64,000 nucleotides of DNA, taken from contig NZ_JAPUBT010000002.1 of assembly GCF_030397665.1 (NCBI RefSeq), positions 93,283-157,282 of the forward strand, in the 5' to 3' direction. Positions 1-8,352 of this stretch are shown here, in pieces. Position 1 is the stretch's first letter. Every line of letters starts with the position of its first letter. The position numbers were made by a program, and so were the translations under genes. Under the pieces are notes generated by a model. It was given only the letters and a program-made list of their open reading frames with translations. It made no database searches and was not told the DNA's origin. The stretch comes from Janthinobacterium sp. SUN073. Lineage in GTDB: Bacteria > Pseudomonadota > Gammaproteobacteria > Burkholderiales > Burkholderiaceae_D.

Positions 1-407
1 TGCGCCTGCTGGGCGGCCTGACCTTCCTTGATGCGGAACAGGTGAATGTGCAAAACCAGGCGAACAATGGCAAGGACGCCATCGGCGTGCCGCGCAAACA
101 GCTCAATGCGGGCGTGGAGTGGGATGTGCCTGGCGTGCACGGCCTGGCGCTGACGGGCCGCGCCCTGTACACCTCGACCCAGTATCTCGATGCCGCCAAC
201 CGGCAGCAACTGCCATCGTGGACGCGCCTGGACCTGGGCGCCCGCTATACGGCCAGCATTGCTGAGCGCGCCGTGACCTTGCGCGCGCGCCTGGATAATG
301 TGACGGACAAGAACTACTGGGCTTCGGCTGGGGGCGCTTCCAACGCTGGCTACTTGGTGCTGGCCGCGCCGCGCACCGTCGTCGTCTCCGCCTCGGTCGA
401 CTTCTAA
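1..407 (+). CDS. TonB-dependent receptor, C-terminal fragment (partial)
   Basis: The frame is open from base 3 and ends at a TAA at 405-407; the 5' part lies outside the window. About 134 residues remain. They look like the last strands of a TonB-dependent outer-membrane receptor: a run of alternating polar and hydrophobic strands, the segment RLDNVTDKNYW, and a C-terminal strand ending in Phe (VVVSASVDF), as outer-membrane barrels recognised by BamA usually do. The family takes up siderophore-iron or other large ligands using TonB energy. The substrate cannot be told from this end. Receptor identity is inferred from these motifs; the partial status is seen directly. Confidence 0.85.
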   Translation, partial: RLLGGLTFLDAEQVNVQNQANNGKDAIGVPRKQLNAGVEWDVPGVHGLALTGRALYTSTQYLDAANRQQLPSWTRLDLGARYTASIAERAVTLRARLDNVTDKNYWASAGGASNAGYLVLAAPRTVVVSASVDF

Positions 408-426
408 ACGGCAATTCCATGCCCGG

Positions 427-454
427 CAGGGGCGCCGCGCCGCGTGCGCCCCTG
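427..454 (+). terminator. GC-rich hairpin after the TonB receptor gene
   Basis: A perfect 9-bp stem (427-435 with 446-454) with a 10-nt loop lies 20 nt after the receptor stop codon. There is no following T run, so it may be a Rho-dependent end, an mRNA-stabilising hairpin or nothing. Seen directly; function inferred. Confidence 0.3.
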
Positions 455-487
455 TGCAATCGCTTGTGCTTGGGCGACAATGCGCGC

Positions 488-1369
488 ATGACACTGCGCC
501 TCGCCCTCCTCTCCCTGTTGCTCTTCGCCACCGCCAGCACCGCCCTTGCCCAAAAGCAAGCCGCCTGCCCCTACGCCGCCTGGAAGAGCGGTTTCAAGGG
601 CGATGCGCGGGCGCAAGCCACGTGTTTGCTGCGCCCTGTGAAACTGTATGCGCGCCTGGGCGACAGCGCGCCGCTGCCGGACTTTCTTGCCAGTCACATC
701 GGCCAGCGCACGGGCATCGCCCCGGCCCGCCTGCGCGCCTGGCTAGCCGGGCAAGGCATAGCCGAGACGGACGTGGGTGGCGCCATCGACGCACCCCTGT
801 CGCGCGCGGTGGGCCGGCTGGCGGCGCCCATGGCCCGCTTTTTCGTCATCCACGACACCAGCTACCCGAATTTCCTGGCGGAATCCATTCCTGCCCGCAT
901 CAACGATGCCAGCTGGGACTTCAACGACTTCAGCTTGCGCAATCCGGCGCTGGGCGGCGGCCCGAAAGGCCATGTCTACGTGAACCGCCTCGGCGATTCA
1001 TTGTCGGTGCGCGACTTTGGCACGCCCGGCTATGCCAGCAAGCTGGAAAAGGACAAGCCTTCGTTGACGGGCCTGTTCCTGCACGTGGAACTGGTGCAGC
1101 CGCGCCATTCCGTGCCCGCTGGCGGCAAGGGCAACGACGGGCTGGCGCCCGATCCGGGCTTTACGCCCGCGCAATACGACCGGCTGGCCCTGCTGTACCT
1201 CGCCGCCAGCGTGCGCAAGGGCACGTGGTTGATCCCTGCCTTCCACGCCGTGCTCGATACGGGCTTTGCGAACGGTCATGATGACCCACAGAACTTTTCG
1301 CTGACCGAGTGGTCAGCCTCGCTTTCCCGCCTGTATGCGGCCTTGCGCCAGGCCGATACTGGACAATAA
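488..1369 (+). CDS. Secreted hypothetical protein, possible amidase-like fold
   Basis: 293 residues from the ATG at 488. I chose this start over the in-frame ATG at 419 because it opens directly on a signal peptide (MTLRLALLSLLLFATASTALA, cleavage after AQA/ALA-like residues about position 20), and the upstream 23 codons overlap a hairpin. The mature part contains FFVIHDTS near residue 120 and HVELVQPR further on. This recalls the His-containing strands of N-acetylmuramoyl-L-alanine amidase-like proteins, but I cannot confirm a full zinc site. Expected location is periplasmic or secreted. It stands alone between a TonB receptor and a histidine kinase gene. Function is not recognised with confidence. 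Confidence 0.7.
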   Translation: MTLRLALLSLLLFATASTALAQKQAACPYAAWKSGFKGDARAQATCLLRPVKLYARLGDSAPLPDFLASHIGQRTGIAPARLRAWLAGQGIAETDVGGAIDAPLSRAVGRLAAPMARFFVIHDTSYPNFLAESIPARINDASWDFNDFSLRNPALGGGPKGHVYVNRLGDSLSVRDFGTPGYASKLEKDKPSLTGLFLHVELVQPRHSVPAGGKGNDGLAPDPGFTPAQYDRLALLYLAASVRKGTWLIPAFHAVLDTGFANGHDDPQNFSLTEWSASLSRLYAALRQADTGQ

Positions 1370-1437
1370 AGCGTTTCCCCGCCGGCTGATTAGGCGCATA
1401 CTATTGCAAGCATAGTCACTGCGGTCAGGGAGGCCAG

Positions 1438-2595
1438 GTGAGCATCAGCTCGGATCATCATGCGGATCGCCAGGCCGGCGCGCACCAGCCACTGCAGCGC
1501 GCGCAGCGCCTCTTCGCCATGCGCGATGCCGTCCTCAGCGCCTGGGAACAGCACGTACGCGCCAGCGTGCGCGGCGCCGACCAGTTGCTCACGCCCATAC
1601 TCATCAATACCTTGCCCGCCTTTTTCGACAACCTGGCCGAAGCCCTCACGCCGGGCCATCCGCGCGAAAACGCCGCCAGCAACAGCAATGTGCCCGCCGT
1701 GCATGGCAATGAACGGGCGCGCATGACCAATTACGGACCGGAACAGGTGATCCAGGAATACCAGATCTTCCGCGACTGCTTCGCCGCTACCGCGCATGCG
1801 TCCGGCATCACCCTGCGTCGCAAGGATTGGCAGGTGCTCAACGCCTCGATCGACGTGGGCATCCGCGAATCGATACGCGAATTTACCAGCATGCACGAAG
1901 GCTTCCGGCGCCGCATCGCCGCCGGCCTGTCGCACGACATGCGCAACCCGCTGGCCGTCATCAGCACCAGCGCCCAGTTGCTGCTGCGGCAGGCGGACCC
2001 GGAACGGGTGGTCTTGCTGGCGCACAAAATTGCCGAGCACAGCAAACGGCTCGACAGCATGATCGAGGAATTGCTCGATAGCCTCAGCTACCACCGGGGC
2101 CAGCGGCTGCCGCTGGCGCTGAGCCAGTTCGACGTGCTGCCCCTGATACACGCCGTGGCCGGCCAGGTCAACCTGCAGCGGCCCGGCAAATGCCAGGTCA
2201 GCGGGCAAGCCGTCACCGGTTGGTGGTGCGAAAACTCGCTGCGGCGTGCGCTGGAAAACCTGCTGAGCAATGCCCTCAAGTACGGCGATGATGCGCCCGT
2301 CAATGTGCACGTGGAAGCGGTCCACGAGCGCCTGATGCTCACCGTCCACAATGGTGGCCACGCCATCGCGCCGGAACAGGCCGAACGCATCTTCGACTAC
2401 TTGCGCCGCGAGAATGACAGCCCCGCGCCGGGCTGGGGCATCGGCCTGCCCTTCGTGCAAAACGTGGCCGAAAGCCACGGCGGCAGCATCGCCGTCGACA
2501 GCGCACCCGAAACGGGCACCAGCTTCATCTTCGACGTGCCCGTCGATTGCCGTCCGTTCGTCCCGCCCGCCGGCGCTCCCAAGAGTGACAGCTAG
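1438..2595 (+). CDS. Soluble sensor histidine kinase with RsbRD-like N-terminal domain
   Basis: 385 residues from a GTG start, preceded by a GGGAGG ribosome site about 7 nt upstream. There are no membrane segments. Residues 30-150 resemble the RsbRD N-terminal sensor fold (WEQHVRASV, then a PAFFDNLAEAL helix). The kinase core follows: phospho-accepting His166 in SHDMRNPLAVI, an N box around residue 275 (NLLSNALKYGDD), and G boxes at GWGIGLPFV and ETGTSFIF. It should autophosphorylate on His and pass phosphate to a response regulator, but none is adjacent. It lies 128 bp upstream of the ATP-grasp/Anbu cassette on the same strand, so it may regulate or be co-expressed with it; that link is inference. 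Confidence 0.88.
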   Translation: MSISSDHHADRQAGAHQPLQRAQRLFAMRDAVLSAWEQHVRASVRGADQLLTPILINTLPAFFDNLAEALTPGHPRENAASNSNVPAVHGNERARMTNYGPEQVIQEYQIFRDCFAATAHASGITLRRKDWQVLNASIDVGIRESIREFTSMHEGFRRRIAAGLSHDMRNPLAVISTSAQLLLRQADPERVVLLAHKIAEHSKRLDSMIEELLDSLSYHRGQRLPLALSQFDVLPLIHAVAGQVNLQRPGKCQVSGQAVTGWWCENSLRRALENLLSNALKYGDDAPVNVHVEAVHERLMLTVHNGGHAIAPEQAERIFDYLRRENDSPAPGWGIGLPFVQNVAESHGGSIAVDSAPETGTSFIFDVPVDCRPFVPPAGAPKSDS

Positions 2596-2723
2596 CGCAC
2601 CAAAGCGGTGCGAAGGACGGCGCGACGCCACAAAAGTGGTCATATTTACACCTTCCTGCAGCCGGCCCGCTGGCACGCTTCCTGCTGAGCTATACATAGA
2701 CACGGCTCAAGGGAAATCACAAC

Positions 2724-4178
2724 ATGGCAAATTTTTTCAATGAAATGACTGCGGATGACGTGGGGGCGGACAGCAAGGTACGTGAACACTATCGTGAATT
2801 CGACAACTGGCTGGCGCAGCAATCACCCGAGACCATCGCCCGCAAGCGGGCCGAAGCCGACCTGACGTTCCGCCGCGTCGGCATCACCTTCGCCGTGTAT
2901 GGCGACGATGCGGGCACGGAACGCCTGATACCGTTCGACACCATTCCCCGCATCATCCCCGCCGCCGAATGGGCGCAGATGCAGACGGGCCTGGTGCAGC
3001 GGGTGCAAGCCTTGAACATGTTCATCCATGATATTTATCATGAGCAAAACATCATCAAGGCGGGCATCATTCCCGCCGAGCAAATCTACAAGAATGCCCA
3101 GTACCGCCCGGAAATGCAGGGCATTGCCGTCGCTTCCGACATTTACGCCCATATCGCCGGTGTCGATATCGTGCGCGCGGGCAAGGGCGAATTCTATGTA
3201 CTGGAAGACAATTTAAGGGTGCCGTCCGGCGTGTCCTACATGCTGGAAGACCGCAAGATGATGATGCGGCTGTTCCCGGAATTGTTCGCCCGCAACCGCA
3301 TCGCGCCCGTCGACCATTACCCGGACATGCTGCTCGACAACCTGCGCTCCGTCGCGCCCATGGGCGTGGACGACCCCACCGTCGTCGTCATGACGCCGGG
3401 CATGTACAACTCCGCTTACTTCGAGCACGCGTTCCTGGCCCAGCAAATGGGCGTGGAACTGGTCGAAGGCAAGGATCTGTTTGTCAACGACAACTCCGTC
3501 TACATGCGCACCACGCGTGGGCCGAAGCGAGTCGACGTGATTTATCGCCGCGTCGACGACGATTTCCTCGATCCGCTGGCCTTCCGCTCGGACTCCTCGC
3601 TGGGCGTGCCGGGCCTGCTGTCCGTGTACCGCGCCGGCAGGGTAACCCTGGCGAACGCCATCGGCACGGGCGTGGCCGACGACAAGTCGATCTACCCCTT
3701 CGTGCCCGACATGATCAAATTCTACCTGTCGCAGGAACCGATCCTCAACAACGTGCCTACCTACCAGTGCCGCAAAGGGGCTGACCTGTCGTATGTGCTG
3801 GCCAATTTATCGAAACTGGTGGTCAAGGAAGTGCATGGTGCGGGCGGCTACGGCATGCTGGTGGGGCCGGCGTCCAGCCTGGCGCAGATCGAGGATTTCC
3901 GCCAGCGCCTGCTGGCCAATCCGGGTGGCTACATCGCCCAGCCGACCCTCGCCCTGTCCGCCTGCCCCACGTATGTCGAGGCCGGCATCGCGCCGCGCCA
4001 CATCGATTTGCGCCCGTTCGTGTTGTCTGGCAAGACGATTTCCATGGTGCCAGGCGGCCTGACGCGCGTGGCGCTGGGTGAAGGCTCGCTGGTGGTCAAC
4101 TCCTCGCAAGGGGGCGGCACCAAGGATACCTGGGTACTGGAAGAGACATCCGCTTTTGCAGGAGAGAAAACATGCTGA
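2724..4178 (+). CDS. Circularly permuted ATP-grasp type 2 protein
   Basis: 484 residues. The sequence matches the circularly permuted ATP-grasp family (formerly DUF404/DUF407): an N-terminal region with DIYHEQNIIKAGIIPAEQIY, then GVDIVRAGKGEFYVLEDNLRVPSG, YMLEDRKMMMRLFPELF and VVKEVHGAGGYGMLVGP. ATP-grasp enzymes join a carboxylate to an amine or thiol through an acyl-phosphate. This family was predicted by comparative genomics to be a peptide-forming amidoligase linked to alpha-E and transglutaminase proteins. It opens a cassette: its end overlaps the next gene by 7 nt, showing translational coupling. The substrate is unknown. The start follows an AAGGGAAA ribosome site. Confidence 0.93.
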   Translation: MANFFNEMTADDVGADSKVREHYREFDNWLAQQSPETIARKRAEADLTFRRVGITFAVYGDDAGTERLIPFDTIPRIIPAAEWAQMQTGLVQRVQALNMFIHDIYHEQNIIKAGIIPAEQIYKNAQYRPEMQGIAVASDIYAHIAGVDIVRAGKGEFYVLEDNLRVPSGVSYMLEDRKMMMRLFPELFARNRIAPVDHYPDMLLDNLRSVAPMGVDDPTVVVMTPGMYNSAYFEHAFLAQQMGVELVEGKDLFVNDNSVYMRTTRGPKRVDVIYRRVDDDFLDPLAFRSDSSLGVPGLLSVYRAGRVTLANAIGTGVADDKSIYPFVPDMIKFYLSQEPILNNVPTYQCRKGADLSYVLANLSKLVVKEVHGAGGYGMLVGPASSLAQIEDFRQRLLANPGGYIAQPTLALSACPTYVEAGIAPRHIDLRPFVLSGKTISMVPGGLTRVALGEGSLVVNSSQGGGTKDTWVLEETSAFAGEKTC

Positions 4179-5116
4179 GCCGCACTGCCGATCATTTGTT
4201 CTGGATGGCCCGCTACACGGAGCGGGCGGAAAACACGGCGCGCATGCTGGACGTCAACATGCAGACATCGATGCTGCCGCAGTCCGAGCAGGACGCCGAG
4301 CAAGGCTGGCGCGCCACCCTGGGCATTTCCGAGCTGCAAAGCGCGTATGACCATCAATATGGCCGCTTCCACACGCGCGACGTGCTCGACTTCATGGTGC
4401 GCGACCCGAACAACCCGTCGTCCATCCTCGCCTGCCTGACGGGCGCGCGCGAAAACGCCCGCGCCGTGCGGGGGACGTTGACGACGGAAGTGTGGGAAAT
4501 CCAGAACGCCACCTGGCTCGACATGCAGAAGCGTTTAAAAAGCAATCTGCTGGAAACGGACCCCAGCGCCTTCTTCGAATGGGTCAAATACCGCTCGCAT
4601 TTGTCGCGTGGCGTGACTCTGGGCACCATGCTCAAGGATGAGGCCATCCATTTCATTCGCCTGGGCACCTTCCTGGAGCGGGCCGACAACACGGCGCGCA
4701 TCCTCGACGTGAAGTTCCACGGCGCGCGCGACACCTCGAAAGACATCACCCAGCGCGACTTTTACTACTGGGCGGCGCTGCTGCGCTCGGTGTCCGGCTT
4801 CGAAATCTACCGCAAGGTGTACCGCGACGTGATCACCCCCGCGCGGGTGGCGGAGTTGCTGATGCTGCGCGGCGACATGCCCAGGTCTTTACTTGCCTGC
4901 ATGGATGACGTGGTGGAAAACCTGAAGCATATCCGCAACGATGTGTCGGCCGATACAGAACGCTTCGCGGGCAAATTGCATGCGGAACTGAAATTTGGCC
5001 ATATCGACGACATCATGAAGGCCGGTTTGCATCATACATTGACGGAGTTTCTGGAAAACATCTATGAGCTGGGCAACCGGGTCAGCCGCGACTTCCTCGT
5101 TCCCTTGGCGGCCTGA
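4172..5116 (+). CDS. Alpha-E domain protein (DUF403)
   Basis: 314 residues, almost all predicted helix. It begins MLSRTADHLFWMARYTERAEN and repeats the theme at HFIRLGTFLERADNTARILDVK, the signature of the alpha-E family, in which conserved Glu residues of a helical bundle are repeated. Family members always travel with ATP-grasp type 2 and transglutaminase-like genes. The biochemical role is not settled. The gene overlaps the ATP-grasp gene by 7 nt and shares one base with the next start (TGATG), so the three are probably made in fixed ratio. No signal peptide or membrane segment is seen. Confidence 0.93.
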   Translation: MLSRTADHLFWMARYTERAENTARMLDVNMQTSMLPQSEQDAEQGWRATLGISELQSAYDHQYGRFHTRDVLDFMVRDPNNPSSILACLTGARENARAVRGTLTTEVWEIQNATWLDMQKRLKSNLLETDPSAFFEWVKYRSHLSRGVTLGTMLKDEAIHFIRLGTFLERADNTARILDVKFHGARDTSKDITQRDFYYWAALLRSVSGFEIYRKVYRDVITPARVAELLMLRGDMPRSLLACMDDVVENLKHIRNDVSADTERFAGKLHAELKFGHIDDIMKAGLHHTLTEFLENIYELGNRVSRDFLVPLAA

Positions 5117-5925
5117 TGCAGCTCACTATCCGCCACGAAACCCATTACGCCTACAGTGCGCCGCTGGCCTACACCATCCAGCAGCTGCACCTGACGCCGC
5201 GTATCGAGCCGCAGCAGCGGGCCCTCTCCTGGCAAATCACCACGCCGGGCCAGTGCCACGCCTACACGGATGCCTACGGCAATTTGTCGCACATGCTGAC
5301 GATCAGCGGCAGCCATCAGTCGCTGAGCCTGGTCGCGCACGGCGTGGTGGAAACCATCTATCCGTACAAGGGACGCCTGAACCTGATCGATACCTTGTCG
5401 CCGCTGTTGTTTACCATGCCAACGCCCCTGACACAGGCCAACCCCGCCATCCTCGAACTGGCGGCCGCCAGCCTGCCCGACCGGCGCATGACGGCGGGAA
5501 CGGGCCACTTGCTGCGCCTGGCTGAGCACATCGTCGGCAAGGTGGCGTATGAAAGCGGCGCCACCATGGTCACCACCACGGCCGGCGACGCGCTGGCGCT
5601 GGGGCGCGGCGTGTGTCAGGACCATGCCCATCTGTTCCTGGCCTGCTGCCACGCCTGGGGCATCCCGGCCCGCTATGTGTCCGGCTACATCGATCCGGGC
5701 ACGACGGGCCATGCGGCCAGTCACGCCTGGGTCGATGCCTGGACGGAAGACACGGATTTCGCGGGCTGGGTCAGCATCGACGTCACGCATGCGCGCCTGA
5801 TGACGGATGCGTATTGCCGCCTGGCCATCGGGCGCGACTACGATTCGGCGGCCCCCGTGCGCGGCGTGCGCCAGGGTGGCGGCACGGAAACTTTGCGGGT
5901 TGATGTGCAGATCGTGCCGGTGTAG
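5116..5925 (+). CDS. Transglutaminase-like cysteine protease
   Basis: 269 residues. Residues 1-90 form the small beta N-terminal domain found in bacterial transglutaminase-like proteins (QLTIRHETHYAYSAPL). The catalytic core follows with Cys167 (GRGVCQDHAH), His203 (ASHAWVDAW) and Asp222 (WVSIDVTHA). In this superfamily the triad either crosslinks or cleaves amide bonds; members in ATP-grasp/alpha-E cassettes were proposed to act as peptidases on the peptide made by the ATP-grasp. No signal peptide, so cytoplasmic. It starts on the TGATG overlap with the alpha-E gene, and 89 bp separate it from the Anbu gene. Confidence 0.93.
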   Translation: MQLTIRHETHYAYSAPLAYTIQQLHLTPRIEPQQRALSWQITTPGQCHAYTDAYGNLSHMLTISGSHQSLSLVAHGVVETIYPYKGRLNLIDTLSPLLFTMPTPLTQANPAILELAAASLPDRRMTAGTGHLLRLAEHIVGKVAYESGATMVTTTAGDALALGRGVCQDHAHLFLACCHAWGIPARYVSGYIDPGTTGHAASHAWVDAWTEDTDFAGWVSIDVTHARLMTDAYCRLAIGRDYDSAAPVRGVRQGGGTETLRVDVQIVPV

Positions 5926-6014
5926 TGGCAAGAATGAGGCTGGCCGGGCCTTGCCAGCAGGTGGCACGGCCAGGCTGGTGTAGAATGCTCCCACCTTTGA
6001 CTTGATTTACGACG

Positions 6015-6893
6015 ATGACTTATTGCATAGGCATGCGCCTGAACGAAGGCCTGGTCTTCCTGTCCGACTCCCGCACCAACGCCGGCGTGGATCAGGTGGG
6101 CACCTTCCGCAAGATGAGCGTGTTCGAGAACCCGGGCGACCGCATGCTGGTCTTGATGACGGCCGGCAACCTGTCAATCTCGCAAGCGATCCGCCAGATC
6201 GTCTCCGAACACGTGGATGCGGATGGGCGCAGCATCTGGAACGTGACCAGCATGTACGACGCGGCGCGCATCGTGGGCGACGCCGTGCGCACCGTGCACC
6301 AGCGCGAAGCGAAGGCCCTGGCCGACTGTGGCATCGATTTCAATGTCAGCATCATTTTAGGCGGCCAGATAGGTGCCGAGCGCTGCCGCTTGTTCCAGGT
6401 GTATTCGGCCGGCAATTTCATCGAATCGCACGATGAAAACACGTATTTTCAGATCGGCGAAGCGAAATATGGCAAGCCCATCATCGACCGGGTCATCAAC
6501 CCGTTCACACGCCTGGACGAGGCGGCCAAGTGCGCGCTCATTTCCATGGATTCGACTCTGCGCTCGAACATTTCCGTCGGCTTGCCGCTCGATCTGCTCG
6601 TCTACGAGACGGGCAGCCTGGCCGTCACGCGCTTCGTCACCATCGATGAAAAGAACCAGTATTTCCGCATGATCCGCGATACCTGGGGCGAACAATTGAA
6701 ACATGTGTTCGAAGGCATCGTCGATCCCGTGTGGAATGCGGCGCCCGAGACCACGACGAACGTGCTATCGTCCGCCAACATGCACAGCAAGCCCGTGCGC
6801 GTGGCCATCCCCGAACACGTGAGCCGCGGCGGCCTGACGGTGGCGCCCTTGCAATCGCTGGCGCAGCAGTTCAGCGACGACAAGCAGCATTGA
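6015..6893 (+). CDS. Anbu-type proteasome-like Ntn peptidase
   Basis: 292 residues beginning MTYCIGMRLNEGLVFLSDSRTN. Removal of Met would leave Thr2 as the N-terminal nucleophile, the hallmark of proteasome beta-subunit and HslV-type Ntn hydrolases. The conserved D of SDSRTN and K of FRKM fit the catalytic Asp/Lys pattern. Anbu (ancestral beta subunit) proteins are the bacterial relatives found next to ATP-grasp, alpha-E and transglutaminase genes, exactly the context here. The C-terminal tail of roughly 40 residues after the core is polar and probably flexible. There is no clear ribosome site upstream. The cellular substrate of Anbu is unknown. Confidence 0.92.
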   Translation: MTYCIGMRLNEGLVFLSDSRTNAGVDQVGTFRKMSVFENPGDRMLVLMTAGNLSISQAIRQIVSEHVDADGRSIWNVTSMYDAARIVGDAVRTVHQREAKALADCGIDFNVSIILGGQIGAERCRLFQVYSAGNFIESHDENTYFQIGEAKYGKPIIDRVINPFTRLDEAAKCALISMDSTLRSNISVGLPLDLLVYETGSLAVTRFVTIDEKNQYFRMIRDTWGEQLKHVFEGIVDPVWNAAPETTTNVLSSANMHSKPVRVAIPEHVSRGGLTVAPLQSLAQQFSDDKQH

Positions 6894-7001
6894 TCTGCCG
6901 CGCACCGCCTGCGCGCGGTGCTGGACAAGTCGCCTTGCGCGTGCTTTTATGGCAATATCGGTTGACATTCAATCCAGATTGACCTGAAAGGCAGGTGGCA
7001 C

Positions 7002-8342
7002 ATGGACTTGATCACTTCCGCTGTGGTGGCAGCCATCGGGCATGGCGCGCCCGGCCATGCATCCGAAGCCGTCGCCAGCAACTATCAACGGCTCAAGCTG
7101 GCCATCGCCAAGTTCGACGGTGCCGCCGCCATCCTGGCCGCCATCGCCGCGCTGGAAGCGGCGCCTGACGATGCCCGGCTGCAACTGGCCCTGTCGGCCG
7201 CCCTGGCCACGGCAAACGTCCCGGACGACATGGAAACCCTGTTTGCCGCGCAAGGCTTGCTTGATGTGCTGCAGCGCCCGCCTTCACCGCTGCCCGAAGT
7301 GGCAACGGCGCCCGCCCCGGCCGACAAAAGCGCCGTGGTCTCGAATTATGCGGTGGTCAAAGTGTATTTCGCCACGGACCGCCAGCGCGACGTGGGCAAG
7401 CCGCCGGCGCAGCGCTTCAGCGGCGAACGCAACGTCATGGGCGGCAATGGTCCGCTCAGCTATGGCAGCTGCGACATCAGCATCCCGCGCGACCACCGCA
7501 TGGGCCAGCTGGAATCGCCGTCGCTGTGGCGCCTGGAATTTCGCGACGACCCGGCCAAGCACGTGGTGGTGCTGTCGGCCGAGGTGCTGGACCGTGCCAA
7601 CTTCTTTGCAGCACTCAAAACCCGGATGCGCGCCTCGGCCGGCAAGAGCGCCTTTATCTTCGTGCACGGCTACAACGTGAGTTTCGAGGATGCGGCGCGG
7701 CGCACGGGACAAATGGCCTACGATCTGGGTTTCGACGGCGCGCCCGTGTTCTACAGCTGGCCGTCGCGCGGTGAAGTGGCCAGCTACACCATCGATGAAA
7801 ACAATATCGAATGGAGTACGCCCCACATCACGGCCTTCCTGTGCGACTTTCTCGCCAGCACGGAGGCGGCGCAAGTGTATCTGGTGGGCCACAGCATGGG
7901 CAGCCGGGGCCTGGCGCGCGCCGTGGCCGACTTGCTGGCCGCGCAACCGCAGCTGGCGCAAAAGATCACGGAGCTCATCCTCTCCGCGCCCGACATCGAC
8001 GCGGCGATCTTCAAGCACGATATCGCGCCGCAACTGGCCGGCGCGCGCAATCCCGTCACCCTGTATGCCTCGTCGCAAGACCTGGCCCTGGCCGCCTCGA
8101 AAGCCGTGCACGGCTACGCGCGCGCGGGCGACAGCGGCGCCGGCATGCTGATCGTGGCGGGCGTGGAAACCATCGACGCCACCGGGGTCGACACCAGCTT
8201 CATGAAGCACTCGTACTTTGCGGAAAAGCGCTCGGCCCTGTCTGACATGTTTTATCTGATACGCAACCAGGCGCGCGCCGACCAGCGATTTCTCGACCCC
8301 GTCGATACGGCCGCCGGCCGCTATTGGACGTTCAAACCCTGA
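7002..8342 (+). CDS. DUF900-type alpha/beta hydrolase
   Basis: 446 residues with a GAAAGGCAGG ribosome site. Residues 1-100 are helical and alanine-rich with no recognised domain. From about residue 115 the DUF900 esterase/lipase-like domain is clear: VYFATDRQRD, the oxyanion-loop strand FIFVHGYNVSFEDAARR, FYSWPSRG, and the nucleophile elbow GHSMGSRGL with Ser298. A C-terminal Asp and His (SAPDIDAAIF and MKHSYF) could complete the triad. No signal peptide is evident, so it is probably cytoplasmic. It lies 108 bp after the Anbu gene on the same strand, with a hairpin between. Substrate unknown. Confidence 0.88.
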   Translation: MDLITSAVVAAIGHGAPGHASEAVASNYQRLKLAIAKFDGAAAILAAIAALEAAPDDARLQLALSAALATANVPDDMETLFAAQGLLDVLQRPPSPLPEVATAPAPADKSAVVSNYAVVKVYFATDRQRDVGKPPAQRFSGERNVMGGNGPLSYGSCDISIPRDHRMGQLESPSLWRLEFRDDPAKHVVVLSAEVLDRANFFAALKTRMRASAGKSAFIFVHGYNVSFEDAARRTGQMAYDLGFDGAPVFYSWPSRGEVASYTIDENNIEWSTPHITAFLCDFLASTEAAQVYLVGHSMGSRGLARAVADLLAAQPQLAQKITELILSAPDIDAAIFKHDIAPQLAGARNPVTLYASSQDLALAASKAVHGYARAGDSGAGMLIVAGVETIDATGVDTSFMKHSYFAEKRSALSDMFYLIRNQARADQRFLDPVDTAAGRYWTFKP

Positions 8343-8352
8343 GCCACGCCGT

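Noticed and set aside
1390..2703. Long open frame (437 codons) on the minus strand across the histidine kinase gene
   Set aside because: It lies fully opposite a kinase with all motifs; high GC produces such antisense frames here, and the product shows no domain.
6902..6921. 7-bp GC hairpin after the Anbu gene
   Set aside because: No T run follows, so it is not called a terminator; may still affect the mRNA.
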